64,000 nt of DNA from Rosellinia necatrix. Lineage: Eukaryota; Ascomycota; Sordariomycetes; Xylariales; Xylariaceae. The notes beneath the pieces are model-generated. The model did not search any database. It saw nothing but the letters and a program-made list of their open reading frames with translations, and was not told the origin of the DNA. Position 1 is the first letter of the stretch. Every line of letters starts with the position of its first letter. This document shows positions 35,330 through 46,915 of the stretch, piece after piece. The stretch lies in NCBI GenBank assembly GCA_021209875.1, contig JAGYVD010000006.1, forward strand, positions 248,001-312,000, written 5' to 3'. The translations under genes and the position numbers were made by a program.

Positions 35330-35630
35330 TAATAATATATTTTAAAAATTTTATTTTTTAAACCTGCTATTTATATTTTTAAAAAGCAATAGCTAAGTTA
35401 TATTTTATTAGTTTTTTTAAGACTTTTTTAATTAATACGTTATGTTTTTTTATTATGTTAGCATATATTAGCAAGTTATTTAAATATATTAAAAGTTTTA
35501 TATTAATAAAGTTTTAAAATAAATAGTTTATTATAGATTAGAAAATAAATAAGGCGTTAATAAGTCCTATAGGCATAACGTTATATTTAAACAGGCTGTA
35601 TTTGCAGCAAAAGGCGGTTTTTTATTTATG
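35330..35630 (-). pseudogene. Decayed Gypsy reverse transcriptase fragment (outer element)
   Basis: The minus-strand translation gives a chain of short frames matching the palm region of Ty3/Gypsy reverse transcriptase, interrupted by stops at former Trp/Gln codons as expected from RIP. Non-functional. Confidence 0.65.
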
Positions 35631-38146
35631 TTTTTTTTTAATATAAATTAAATAGAATTTTAATTTAAAGTTTAGTTTAAAAAACTATTATATAGTTTAT
35701 AATTTTATTTATAGTTTATTAATTAAAAAAATAAAATATTAAATAAGTATTATTATATTATTAAAGCTTTGATAGTTAATAATTAGTCGTAAAAAGTTAT
35801 TAAAGTTTTTTTTTTTTATAAATATAAAAAAAATATTATATAAAACAGTTAATTTTTTTATTCTGCTGGTATTAAGTATTTTTTTTAGCTAAAGTTTTAA
35901 TATTTTTAGCTTCTGCGTATTTATAACATATAGCGGTTTTTATAAAAAAGTTGTTTTTTTTATTAAATTAATGCTATAATTTTATAATTAATAATTTAGT
36001 AGTTTATATATAGCTGTTTTAAATATAATAAGTAAAAATTTTTAGAATTTAATAAGCATTTAATTAAAAGCGGTTTTTATAGCTGCTTAAATTAAAGCTG
36101 TATTAAAATTTAAAAGTTTTAAAAGTATTTTATTAGTGCAGTTTTTTTAACAGTAAAAAAATAAAAATCGGATTTTTTTCGTAGCTTTAAAATATCTTAT
36201 AGGTTTATATTTTATTATTTATTAGTTAAAAAATATAATATTATATTTTTGTTTATATTAATTAATTTAAAAAAGCTTTATAAAATAATTTTTTAATGCT
36301 ATAATACTAAGTTTTTAATATAATATCTGCTGTTATTATAACTATAAAAATATTAAAACTTATTATTAGTTTAAAAACTTGTTGTTTAATAATAAAAGCT
36401 TTTATTTCTATATTTTTATAAAAAACATTATTAAAACTAACATATTTATGTTTAAAAATATTTAAATTAAATGTTTTTTATTATTATATAATAATATTAT
36501 TAATATAATAAAGCGCGTTTTAATACAAAGTTTTAAATATTATTATTTATTAAGCTAGAAGTTTTTTAGCTCGAGGGTTTGTTTAGTCTTATAAATATAA
36601 AACGTATTTTTATATAGCCTGTTATTTTTATAAAATATAGCATAGCAGGCATTTAAAAATCTAAGTTTAACTTAATATTAGTTTTAATTTTTATAAATAA
36701 AGCAGCAGTAAGCTAAGTAGTAATAGCGTTAATTTTAGTTTTTTTAAGCAGTAGCGCTATTTTTTTTATAGCTTTTTATTTATTTTTAATATTTATAATA
36801 TTAATAGCAAAAAATTTTTTGAACGTAAATAAGTTTTTTTTTTAAATGTTTTTTTTAGCAAAGTATTTTAATATATAATAATTAAATCGATTATATTATT
36901 AGTAGTTAACTTTGTTTTGTTTTTATTTATTAATAGCAGCTTAATCGACTTTTTTAAAAATGTTAGCTATATTAGTTTATTATTTATTTTTTAAGTCTAA
37001 CTTAAGCTTATTTTTATTTTTTTTAAGCTTATTTTTTTTTAAAAATCGGTCTGCGGCTAAATTAAAGCAACTTTTTCTGCTATAATATAATAAGCCCGAT
37101 TTTAAAAGCTTTATTATTAAAGGAGGCTTATTTTTTAACGTTAATAATAACCTGGGGTTAATAAATATAGTTTTATAAATTTGTTTTGTTTTATAAACTG
37201 CTTTTAAAAATTTATTATTATTTTTTAAAATTGCTTTTTTTAAAAGTAAATTAATTTAGTAATTTTATTAGAAAGTATTTTTAAAATATAGTTTTAATAT
37301 ATAATATTAAATTATTAAACTTTTTATTAAAGTTTATTATTTCTATTAAATATTATAATATGTTTTTATTATATTTAAAACTTATTATTTTTCTGCGTTT
37401 TAATATTTTAATAAAAAGTTTTTAAAACGTTTTTAAAAGCTGTAAAATATAATTTTTAATTATCTGTTAATTTTATTATTTATATTTAGTTAATTTTTAT
37501 TAATATTATATTTAACTTTTATTTATTAATAAAAAGCTTATTTAATTAATTTAAGTTTAATTAATATAAAAGCTGTTTTTATATAACTTAATATATATTT
37601 TTATTTTAATAAGCTAAAGCTTAAATTTAAAAAAATTTTTGTTATATTATAGTAAAAGTTTTAAATAAATAAAGTTTATTATAAAAAATAGTTATATTAA
37701 ACGTTTAAAAGCTTTTATTAGCTAATTTTTAAGTTTAAATGTTTTATTGTTAAAACAACTTAAATTATTTCAAAAAAGTTTAAAAAGTTTTTAGCTGCTG
37801 CTAAAGTTATTATTATTATTATTAAAAGCTTTAAATAAATCGTTATTATTTAAGTTTTTATAATTTAAGCCGTAAAAGGTTTTTTTATTGCTGCTAGCAG
37901 CTGTTATATATAAGCCGGTTTTTATTAAATTAAATTATATATAAACGTTTTAAGCTATTTGTTAAGCTTATATTTTTTTAAAAAACGTTAAAAATAGTTT
38001 TTTTTTTTATTTAGTTTTAAAAAACAAATATTTTATAAAAAGTTGCGTGCTAAAAACAAAATTATTAATAAAAACATTTAATGTTTAAGTTTAAACTTGT
38101 TGTTTAAAATAGTTTATTATAAATTAAATATTAATTTTATAATTAA

Positions 38147-38378
38147 TGTTGCACCAGTCACAAATAAGAAGTCAAGGCTTCAGTAATAAGTGATATATTG
38201 TACGAAAATCTACAGATGAAAAAGGAAAGAGTAAGTGGGAGGAATTAGCCCACTAGAATTCTAGCTAAGTGCAGGTGTGTGGGGTGGGTCCAGTCTGTGC
38301 GCTGTGCGCACTAGTTGGCAACAGGTGTATAGATATTAGTCCGTGCCATATGTATTAGCTAACCAGTTATCTGTAACT
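38147..38378 (-). repeat. Inner element LTR, left (3' LTR)
   Basis: 232 bp, starting TGTTGCACCAG and ending GTAACT on the plus strand. Its first third is less mutated than that of the right LTR, its last third more mutated. The central about 100 bases are nearly free of RIP changes. Confidence 0.9.
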
Positions 38379-39359
38379 ACCTCCCCCTCCAGAAAAAAAA
38401 ACGGCTTGTTTTTTAAGTCGTGTTTATATTTAAACATATAGCTTTTTAATATGTTTTCTAGCAAAAAAAAAGATTGCCTCAGGTCTTTATTTTATGCTAC
38501 GCTCTCCGGGCTTTTATATTATTAAGTTATCGCATAAGTTTTTCTGTATTACGTTACTAACTTTTCTTTATTTATTATTATGTTTGTTTTTATTTCTGCT
38601 TTATTATTTTTTGTTGTATTATTTTATTGTTATTTTTATATGCTGCACTTAACTTATTATTTTCTGCGGCTTTAAGCTAATCTTTTAAACGTTTCAGAGG
38701 TTCTGCCGCGTTTAAATATCTTTTATAAAATTCTTTTAATAATTTTACGCTGTTTTTAAAGTTCTAGGCAAAGTATTATTTATTATTGGTTTCTTATTTT
38801 TTTTAAGTTACTTAATATTACAATTTCTTGTAGTATATTTTTAACGATTTAATTTTTTCGACTATAAACTTTTCTTTTTTTTTAAGCTCTATTACTTCGT
38901 TATCTAGGTTATCAGCTTTTTGTTCCAGCAGTAAGTTATTAAAATATAATCGCAGTTTGTTAATATAATAACAGTTTATTGCTTTTTATAAAAAAAAAAT
39001 ATTTAATACAAAAATATTATTATTTTTATTAATTATTTTAAACTTTTATTACGTTATAAAAAAGTCCAGCTTATTAGATAGTCGGTCGGTCTTCTACGAT
39101 TATTTTTTTTTTAAAATTAACATATAATTACTTATATTAAAGTTAGGTTCTTTTTACTTATAGTTAGCCTGTTTAATTATATAAGTTTAAGTTTAAATTA
39201 AATATTTTTTTGCCGAATCTATAAACTAGGCGATTTTTTTTGTCCTGTTTTAAGCTTCCGTTCTTAAAGTTTTTTTTTTTTTCGGGAGCTTTTCTAACTT
39301 CTCTGCTACAGTTCGGTTTTTCTAATTAAAATAGAAAAGTATTAGGAATCTTATTTCTG

Positions 39360-40100
39360 CTTTATAAAGTAATATACCTGTTAATTCGTGTAGTAGTACT
39401 GCTTATATATAATCTATTGCTAGGATACGTTCGGACCAATTATTCTAGTAGTAATTAACATATAGTTATAGTTGTTGATCTAAATATTTATTTATAATTT
39501 CTGCCTGTCCTGCAGTTTTATAATAGCTAGTAGAAGCTAAAATATGCTTTATGCCTATTAGCTTATATAACTTGTTTATAAATGCTAAAATAAATTATAA
39601 ACTTCGATCTAAAGTTATTGTTGCTAGTATATTAAACATTTAAAATAGCCCTTTATAATACATTTTAGCTGCGTTTATTATAATAGCTTATATAATATAT
39701 AAAATCGTCCAAGCTTTTTTTTTTAATCGGTTTATTATAACAAACGCGTTATTATAACCATGTTTATCCTAAGGCATCTGTTTAAAATTTATTACTAAAT
39801 ATTGCTACACGCGGTTAAGTACTAGCAAAAGTTTTAGTTTGCCTAAGGTTTTGTTACGTAGTACTTTTGCCAGGCGGTATTTTATATAGTTTGCTACGTA
39901 AATGTTGCAGCTGTCTGCTAGTCTAGGCTACTAATATTTTTTTAATACTAGTTTCTTGGTTTTACGTTTTTTTAGATATGCCGTAGGCATACAGTCGTAG
40001 ATTTTTTATATTAACTTAGTTCTTAGGTATAAGTAGTCTAGTACTACCAGTTGTTTATTTACCGTCGTTAATCCGTCTATTATTTACTAAAAGTTATTAT
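39360..40100 (-). pseudogene. Decayed Gypsy integrase region (inner element)
   Basis: Minus-strand reading shows the C-terminal half of a Gypsy integrase core, including a block equivalent to the conserved DGQxE region, followed by typical downstream residues, broken by stops. Non-functional. Confidence 0.65.
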
Positions 40101-41199
40101 CTTTAGTTTTTTTAGCTTTACGTCGGTAAATTTTTATACCGGGGTTTTCGCGGTTTTTTTTTAATATCCTCTCGATCAGTCGAGGTTTTTCTAGATTTTT
40201 TAGTTCTTTACGTAGGTATACTACTAATATTTAGCAGTTATACTTTACCTAACCCAGGATATATCTTATAGTACTATCCATAGGTTAAAATATTATTAAA
40301 TGTTTTTAGGCTTTTTTTTTTGCTTTTTATATCAACAGATCCTCTTGTTTTCAAGATAAAGCATTTATAACCACGTTTTTTTTTCCTAGTCAAAAAATAA
40401 TAAAAAAATCGTATTTTAAAAACAAGTTAGTCTATCCCGCTTGTTATAAGTTTAAATATTATTTCGTGCTAAAATGTTCTAGAGCTTAATAATTAATAAT
40501 TACTAGAAAAAGTTCTTTTTATCCGCCGACTAGTTTGGGTCGCTATTTTTTTAAAGCTATAGCTACTGCTAACATTTTTTTATCGGAGATTTTATAATTT
40601 AACTTAGCATTATATAATATTTTTAAAAAATAAGCTGTTAGATGTTAATCTTTTTCGTGTAACTAAAATAACGCGCCGAAAGCTACTCCGTTAAAAGAGT
40701 TAGTCTTTACTTTAGTAAATAAGTTATAATTATAATGTTTTAGTAGTGGTGCAAAGGTCAGGGCCTTTTTTAATACGCTAAAGGCCTTGTTATATTCGTT
40801 AGTCTATTTAAAAGCTTCTTCCTTTTTTATTAAACAGTTTATAAAAAAAGCTATCTGATTATACTTATTTATAAACTTCTTATAGAAGTTGCAAAAACCT
40901 AAAAAAGACTGCATACTTTTTATAGTAGTAAATGCTTTCTAATTTACTACAGCTTTTATTTTAACAAAATTAACACGGATACTGTCAACACTTACTATAT
41001 AGCCTAAAAACTTGGTCTGCTTTATATAAAATTCTAACTTTTTTAAGTCGGCCTGTAATTCTACGTCTTGTAGTTTTTAGAGCATTTTCCGGACATATAT
41101 GCAGTAAGTTTCTATATTATTAGAATAAATAAAAACGTTGTCCACGTATACGCTATAAAAATTATTTAAAAAATCAAACAATATATTATTAATATATTT

Positions 41200-41706
41200 T
41201 TAAAACATAAAAAGTCCATTCGTTAAACTAAACAGAAAAACTTTATAATAGTAGGCTTTATACTTAGTATAGAACATAATAAGGTCTTTGTCCCCCGGAT
41301 ATATTTTAATACAATAGAATGCTTGTTGTATATTAATTTTTATAAAAATTTTAGCATTAAAAATATAAGACAGGGTTTCCTTAATAAAAAGCAACAAGTA
41401 CTGGTCTTTTTTTATAATTTTATTAAGTTTTCAATAGTCTACATAAAAACAGAGTCCTCTGCTAGCTTTTTTAACAAATAATACTAAAAAGGCATACAGT
41501 GCGTTGTTTAGCTTAATAAATCTTTTTTGCAAATTATTGATCAAGTGTTCTTGTACAGCGTGCAGCTCGTTAAATAACATTTTGTATAAAAAACTATACT
41601 TTAAGTCTTTTAAAAACTTGCCGTTTATAAAGTCTATTTTATAGTCCACTTGTAGTCGGTAGAGGGGCAATTTATCTAAATCCTTTTTATTAAACGCGTT
41701 TAACAA
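41200..41706 (-). pseudogene. Decayed Gypsy reverse transcriptase (inner element)
   Basis: Two adjacent open stretches (41706-41431 and 41397-41200) on the minus strand read as the start of a Ty3/Gypsy reverse transcriptase: the LFVKK..GLCFYVDY block, then IKETL, KIFIKINIQQAF and KVFLFSLTNG. They are separated by a short gap with stops. Several residues differ from the usual family residues as expected after G-to-A change. Confidence 0.8.
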
Positions 41707-43288
41707 GTCGTAATATTTAGAAAGTATAAGTTCTAGTACTTTTTTCTCCGCGTTTTTACTTTTCTGGTCTTTTTTTTAGTTAATTAATTTATCGATTTAA
41801 TAAATACTAGTAATTTATACCTGGTTATTAGTTTTATTTTTATATACTAACGTTTTAAAAGCAACAGCGCTAAAAATAGCGATTTAAATGTTCAGTCTCT
41901 TTTTATACCAACTTATTCTGTCTCTTTTTATTTAATAAGGTCTAAAAACATCTAATTTTTAATTTAAAAATATAGATCGTTTTTTATTTAGCATGCTTTT
42001 TCTTCTGGTTTAAAGCTTTAAAAGCTTGTTAGGCGGAGGTACGTTTTTCAAGTTTTAGTTTATTTTTTCTATATTTTTTAATATAAAATCGGATTTTTTT
42101 ATAATTTTTATTCTTGCTACTAATATTTTTTTACAGAAGCTTTCCTTAGCTTTTTTTTTTTAGTTTTTTTAACAGGCATTTTTAAAGTCGATGTTTCTGT
42201 CCTTTTGTTCAGCATCTGTTTAATATTTTAAATGTTATAACCACGTTCTAGCTTTATTTATAGCTAACGTGTAATAGCATTTATAATTTTTTAACAAGTA
42301 AAATAAAAAAATTAATATATGCTGTTTAATATTAAGCAATATATTATGCTGTTTAAACTATTTTTTTTTTAATACCACCTTCTGTTCTATATTTAAAATA
42401 CTAACAAGTATATTTTTAAATGTCTTTTTATATATTTTTAAAATCAGGCGTAAAGCACAATTAATTTTTTAATCCGACTTTCCGTCGTACTTAATTACTA
42501 GTCTAAGTCTAAACTTATTTTTAATAAATAGGTTTAACAGCTTTATAATCTTTTTAGCAAAAAGTACGTTTATATTTATATATACACCAGCTCCCGTGTT
42601 ACTAAATACGTTAAAAATAATAAACAATAGTTTATTACTACATAAAGTACAAATATATAATAAAAGTTCTCTACTTAAGTAGTTATTTATTAAGTCTTTT
42701 TTTATTTTTACGCAATAACACCATCTCTAAAAAAAAATCTATTTTTCTTAAAGTCACTTTTTTCCCGTTTTTTTTATCGCGCTTTTTTTAATTTTAAAAA
42801 AAGCTGGTCCAAACTTATTTATAATTATATTTATGCAAACATTACGTTAAACCTAATCCACGGCTTTTATAAAACAGTTTTTAGTAACATATTTTTTCTG
42901 TTTACATTAAAAGCACTTGCTTTCAGCAATTAATTATTTTATTTCCTTTATTATAAGTTAGAGTCTCTGTCTTTTTATAAACGTGTTTACTAGCAGGGTT
43001 AGTCGCGTTATTATAACCAAAAAAGGTCTAATATAACAAATATATATTATATCTTATAGGTTATTTTTTATTTTATAGGCCTTGCTTCTTTTTTTAATTA
43101 TTTATAAACAAATAATAAGCTACTTAAATATAATATTTTATATAAACGTTAAAATCTATAGTGTTTTTTAAATATTTAAAAATAGTTTTAATAGTTATAC
43201 AGAATAACAACTTGTTTTTAAATTCTTTTTTCCACTTAGCTTTATTAAAGCATGTTTTTTCAGCAAAACATATAAAATCCGTTTTAAA

Positions 43289-43552
43289 CTATATAAATCT
43301 AGCAAATATATACTTATTAAAATTCAAAGCCTTATAATCAGCTTTTGCTTTTTTTAAAACATTTATATTTTTATAAATATTATATAAATGTTGCATTAAA
43401 TCTTTTAAAGTCGTGATTATATTTAAATATTTATTAGATAAATATAAAACCAAGTTTTTAAATACTTTTCCAGCAAAATAGGACTTAATATCGCTTATTT
43501 TTACATTATTACTAGCAAACCAGTCCACGTTCACTTTAAAACAGTTGGTCAT
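43289..43552 (-). pseudogene. Gag-like fragment (inner element)
   Basis: An 87-codon open stretch on the minus strand resembling the capsid region of fungal Gypsy Gag proteins (hydrophobic-helix spacing, then a segment ending in ALNFNKYIFARFI). It lies 5' of the RT as expected. Fragment only. Confidence 0.5.
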
Positions 43553-44696
43553 GTTTTAATACTATATTTTAAATTCCACTTTATTTTTTAAAACGTTATT
43601 ATAAAACTTATTCATAAATATTTTAATCGATTTCCGTGTTCCCTCTTTTAAAATTCTAAAAACAGGTGTTCTTTTTATACAACCTAATAAATTAATAACT
43701 CGTTAATTAAATTTATTTAATAAATCTTAAATATAGTCGCGATCAGTTATTATAATCTTTAGTTCAGCTATAACATAGTTTATAACTACGTTATTATTTT
43801 AGCTTTTAAATAGTTTAAAAGTAAAAGGTTTATATCTTTTGTCCTGTTTATATAATTTATCTAATTCTTGTTATACTTTAACAAAGCTTTTTTAAATATT
43901 AAACAGTTGTTTTTAAGCTATTATTAGCTCTATTTTAATATTTTTAAGTTGTTTTTGCTTTTTATTAAACGCTTCTTCGTATTTTATAACATAAGCGCTA
44001 AATTTTATAGCTTATTTTATAACGGTTTTTATTTATCCGGCGGTATAACATACAATAAAATAATAATTAGTCGCCGTTTATTAAAAAGCTATCAGCATAT
44101 ACATTTTAATTTTTATTTTATTAAAAAAAATAATAAAAATAAAAAAAGTCCGTGCAAAGTTTACAAATAATTCCACGTCAACAAGTCCGTCGAAGTCAGG
44201 CTAAACAAAATTGCCCTCTTTTATAATAAGTTTCTAAAAAAAAGCCTATCGGTTGCCTTTTACAGCAATCACAGCAAAATTCTATACTAAAATGCCGACC
44301 GCTTTATAAAAAAACTTATAAATCTTGTTATATAAAGCGGCCTAAAAGTCCAAAGTTTTAACTTACAAATAAAATTCTCAAGCAAAATCAAACAGTAAAT
44401 TCCGTGTAGCTTTAGTTTTAACACCAGCTTTAATAATCAAGTATGCTATACTAAATCTTTTAAAAATAACTTAAATATACTTAGTCTTAAATGTATTACT
44501 AAAAGTCTTTTTAACAAAGTACGCCGGAGACTTAAAAACCTTACGTAATAAAATAGCGTCCTAGCGTGCTAAATTTTTAGCACGTTTACAAGCACCGCTA
44601 GCAAAAAAAATCAATACTATATCGTCGATATTATTTTTATATAAAAAATATTTAAAAAAGCAGTCCTAATGCTTTAAAATAAAGTGATCTATAGAT

Positions 44697-44928
44697 TGTT
44701 GCACCAGTTACAAATAAAAAGTTAAAGCTTTAGCAATAAATAATATATTATATAAAAATCTACAGATAAAAAAGGAAAGAGTAAGTGGAAGGAATTAGCC
44801 CACTAGAATTCTGGCTAAGTGCAGGTGTGTGGGGTAGGTCCAGTCTGTGCGCTGTGCGCACCAGTTGGCAACAGGTGTACAGATACTGGTCCGTGCCACA
44901 TGCATTGGCCAACCAGTTATCCGTGACT
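44697..44928 (-). repeat. Inner element LTR, right (5' LTR)
   Basis: 232 bp, aligned without gaps to the left LTR. Differences are almost all C/T or G/A. The last third keeps C and G lost from the left copy. Confidence 0.9.
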
Positions 44929-46267
44929 ATTAACTATTATTTAAACTTTAGTTTTTTATACTATTTAATTAATAAAGCTTTTAAGCTTTTTAATTTGTTT
45001 ATAAGTATTTATATTTTAAGCAAAGTTAATATATTTTTTAGCTAAAAGTTGCTTAATTTAAGATTTTTTTTGTTTAGTTTAATAAATAATAATTTATTAA
45101 AACATTTATTATTGTTTAACAGACTAAAATAATTTTTATAAAACATAGAAGTATTAAATAGCTGCTTTTTTTAAGCGGGTAATAGTTTTTTTTTAAGCAT
45201 TATTATTTTAAATAGCTTAAGTAATTATATTTTAAACTTTTTTAAAAAAAGCGTTATTAGCTTTAATTATATATTTTTAAAAGTTATAAGTCTGGACTTT
45301 AATAATTTTAATATAATTTTATATAAAATAGCTTATTGTTAAATAAAATTATTAAATATTATTATATTATTTTTATAAAATATTCCGATTAATTTAATTA
45401 ATATTAATTATATATTATATAAGTTGCTAAATATTTTTATAAATATTATAATATATTTTATAAAGCTTTTTATTTATAGCTTTAAAAATTTAATAATTTT
45501 ATTGTTATAAATAAATAAACATTGCTTATAATTATATTAAACTTAAAAAGTTATATAATATAAGTTATTTTTAAATAAAAAGCTAAAATTTTTTAAAAAC
45601 TATAAGCAGTTTATAATATTAAAGCTTATAATTGTTTTAAAACTTATAAAAATATATTTAAAGTTTAATTTTATAGACCGTCGGAAAAACAAAAAAATAA
45701 AAATAAATTTTTTAAAACTAGTAATAAAAAAAAATATAATAAAAAATTGTTTTTTTAGCTTTTTAAGCTGTTAAAAACATAGCGTTAAAATATTAAAAAA
45801 TTAAAAGCTTAGTTGTTTTAGCTTAGCTAAAATATTTTTAACAAAAAAAAACTAGTTTGTTTTATTAGCAAGCTAAATAAAGTTCTAGTTATAAATTTAA
45901 AGTTGTTTTAATATATTTAATAGTATTATTTTTATAATAGTTATATTTATATTTTTATTGTTTTATTTTTATTAAAAAAATTAATTAAGTTTTTTATAAT
46001 TAAAATTAAATTTTTTGTTTATTGTTGTTTTATTTTTTTAGATTTATTTTTAAATTTATTAGATTTTTTAATAGTTTGTTTTTATCGTAGAAATTTTTAA
46101 AAAAATAAAGTTTATCGCAAATATAAACTAAAAAATAGTTTTATTAATTAAATAATATTAAAAAGTTGTTTTAAATAGTTATAAAGTTTAATAATATATA
46201 TATATTTATAAAAACAAGTGCAAAAGTTCTATAAATACTAAAGGTTTTTTTAAAAAAAAAGATTATT

Positions 46268-46576
46268 TATAATAAAGCTTAGCTTAAAAAAATAATAATT
46301 ACTTTATATTTATAATAATTTTTTTTAGTTTTAAAAAGCAATATATTAAAAAAAAAAAAAATCTAGCTATTTTAGCTTAAACTGCTATTTATACTAGATT
46401 TTTACACAGTAAATTTTTATAGTTTAAATCTTTATTTCTACAAGTGGTTAGTTAATTTTCCAGCCTTATATATGTTAGCTTTCTTAATACGTTGTTGCTT
46501 TTTAACAGGTATTTTAGCATTCCCTTCAGTCTCTTTTAAGCTTAGCGTATCTATGGCACCAGTGGTCCGTGTGACA
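46268..46576 (-). repeat. Outer element LTR, right (5' LTR)
   Basis: 309 bp. Heavily A/T on the inner side; from about 46440 to the outer edge C and G content recovers (for example GGCACCAGTGGTCCGTGTGACA at the end). Mirror image of the left LTR's gradient. Confidence 0.85.
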
Positions 46577-46915
46577 AGTATTTATAACAGGACTCCCTAG
46601 GGACCCTAAGGTGTGCTGAGCTAGTCCTTCCGCAGTGTACGCAGTGCTCCCATCCCACATATCAACACTCTTCGGCACGTGGCGATAATACCGTTCAGAC
46701 CTGGACCCCTCCACCGGGTGAGGGCTCTCTGGCTGTTCCATGACAGGTAGGACTGGACAGCCTGTTCATAGTGCCCGTTGCCTGTTTCCCCTCCTTCCCG
46801 TCTCTTTCTAAATGCGCCTATATTCCTTTGTGCCTACTGGTCCCCGAATGAAAAAGTGCGTAAAGGTCAAAGGAGTACTGGACATCGGTCGAGTCCATCA
46901 TGCATGTATCGCTTT
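46577..46915. other. Intergenic, no gene seen
   Basis: Normal base composition resumes directly after the right target-site duplication. It holds the 3' side of the WD40 gene. One open frame on the minus strand reads into the LTR and has no family resemblance. Confidence 0.5.

Larger units (their letters stand above)
38147..44928 (-). mobile_element. Inner nested Ty3/Gypsy retrotransposon
   Basis: A 6782-bp element with two 232-bp LTRs (38147-38378 and 44697-44928) and an exact 5-bp duplication ATTAA (38142-38146 and 44929-44933), inserted in the outer element. Order on the minus strand: gag-like (about 43552-43289), RT (41706-41200), RNase H region (about 40.9-40.5 kb), integrase (about 40.1-39.36 kb). 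A polypurine tract lies just inside the left LTR (CCTCCCCCTCC on the plus strand, 38380-38390). RIP damage is milder than in the outer element, so it inserted later. No intact polyprotein. Confidence 0.9.
32753..46576 (-). mobile_element. Outer RIP-inactivated Ty3/Gypsy LTR retrotransposon
   Basis: Two 309-bp direct repeats (32753-33061 and 46268-46576) flank the AT-rich block, and the 5-bp duplication AGTAT sits exactly outside both (32748-32752 and 46577-46581). The ends still show the TG..CA pattern after allowing C-to-T and G-to-A change (TATAAC..; ..GTGACA at the right end). Without the nested inner element it would be about 7.0 kb. On the minus strand at about 35630-35330 a decayed reverse transcriptase of Gypsy type is readable across stop codons, with the recognisable order of the LTNAP region and the YxDD-box neighbourhood. 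A T-run just inside the left LTR (A-run on the element strand) would be the mutated polypurine tract. No intact ORF remains. Confidence 0.85.

Noticed and set aside
43949..45045. Short plus-strand ORFs in the transposon block
   Set aside because: They are on the opposite strand to gag/pol and are composition artefacts; the one at 44785-45045 translates the preserved LTR core.
32340..46600. AT-rich block as centromere or mitochondrial insertion
   Set aside because: Matched LTRs, target-site duplications and readable Gypsy domains explain it; no mitochondrial genes were seen.
46526..46741. 71-codon minus-strand ORF
   Set aside because: It begins in unique DNA and ends inside the outer LTR; no resemblance to known families.
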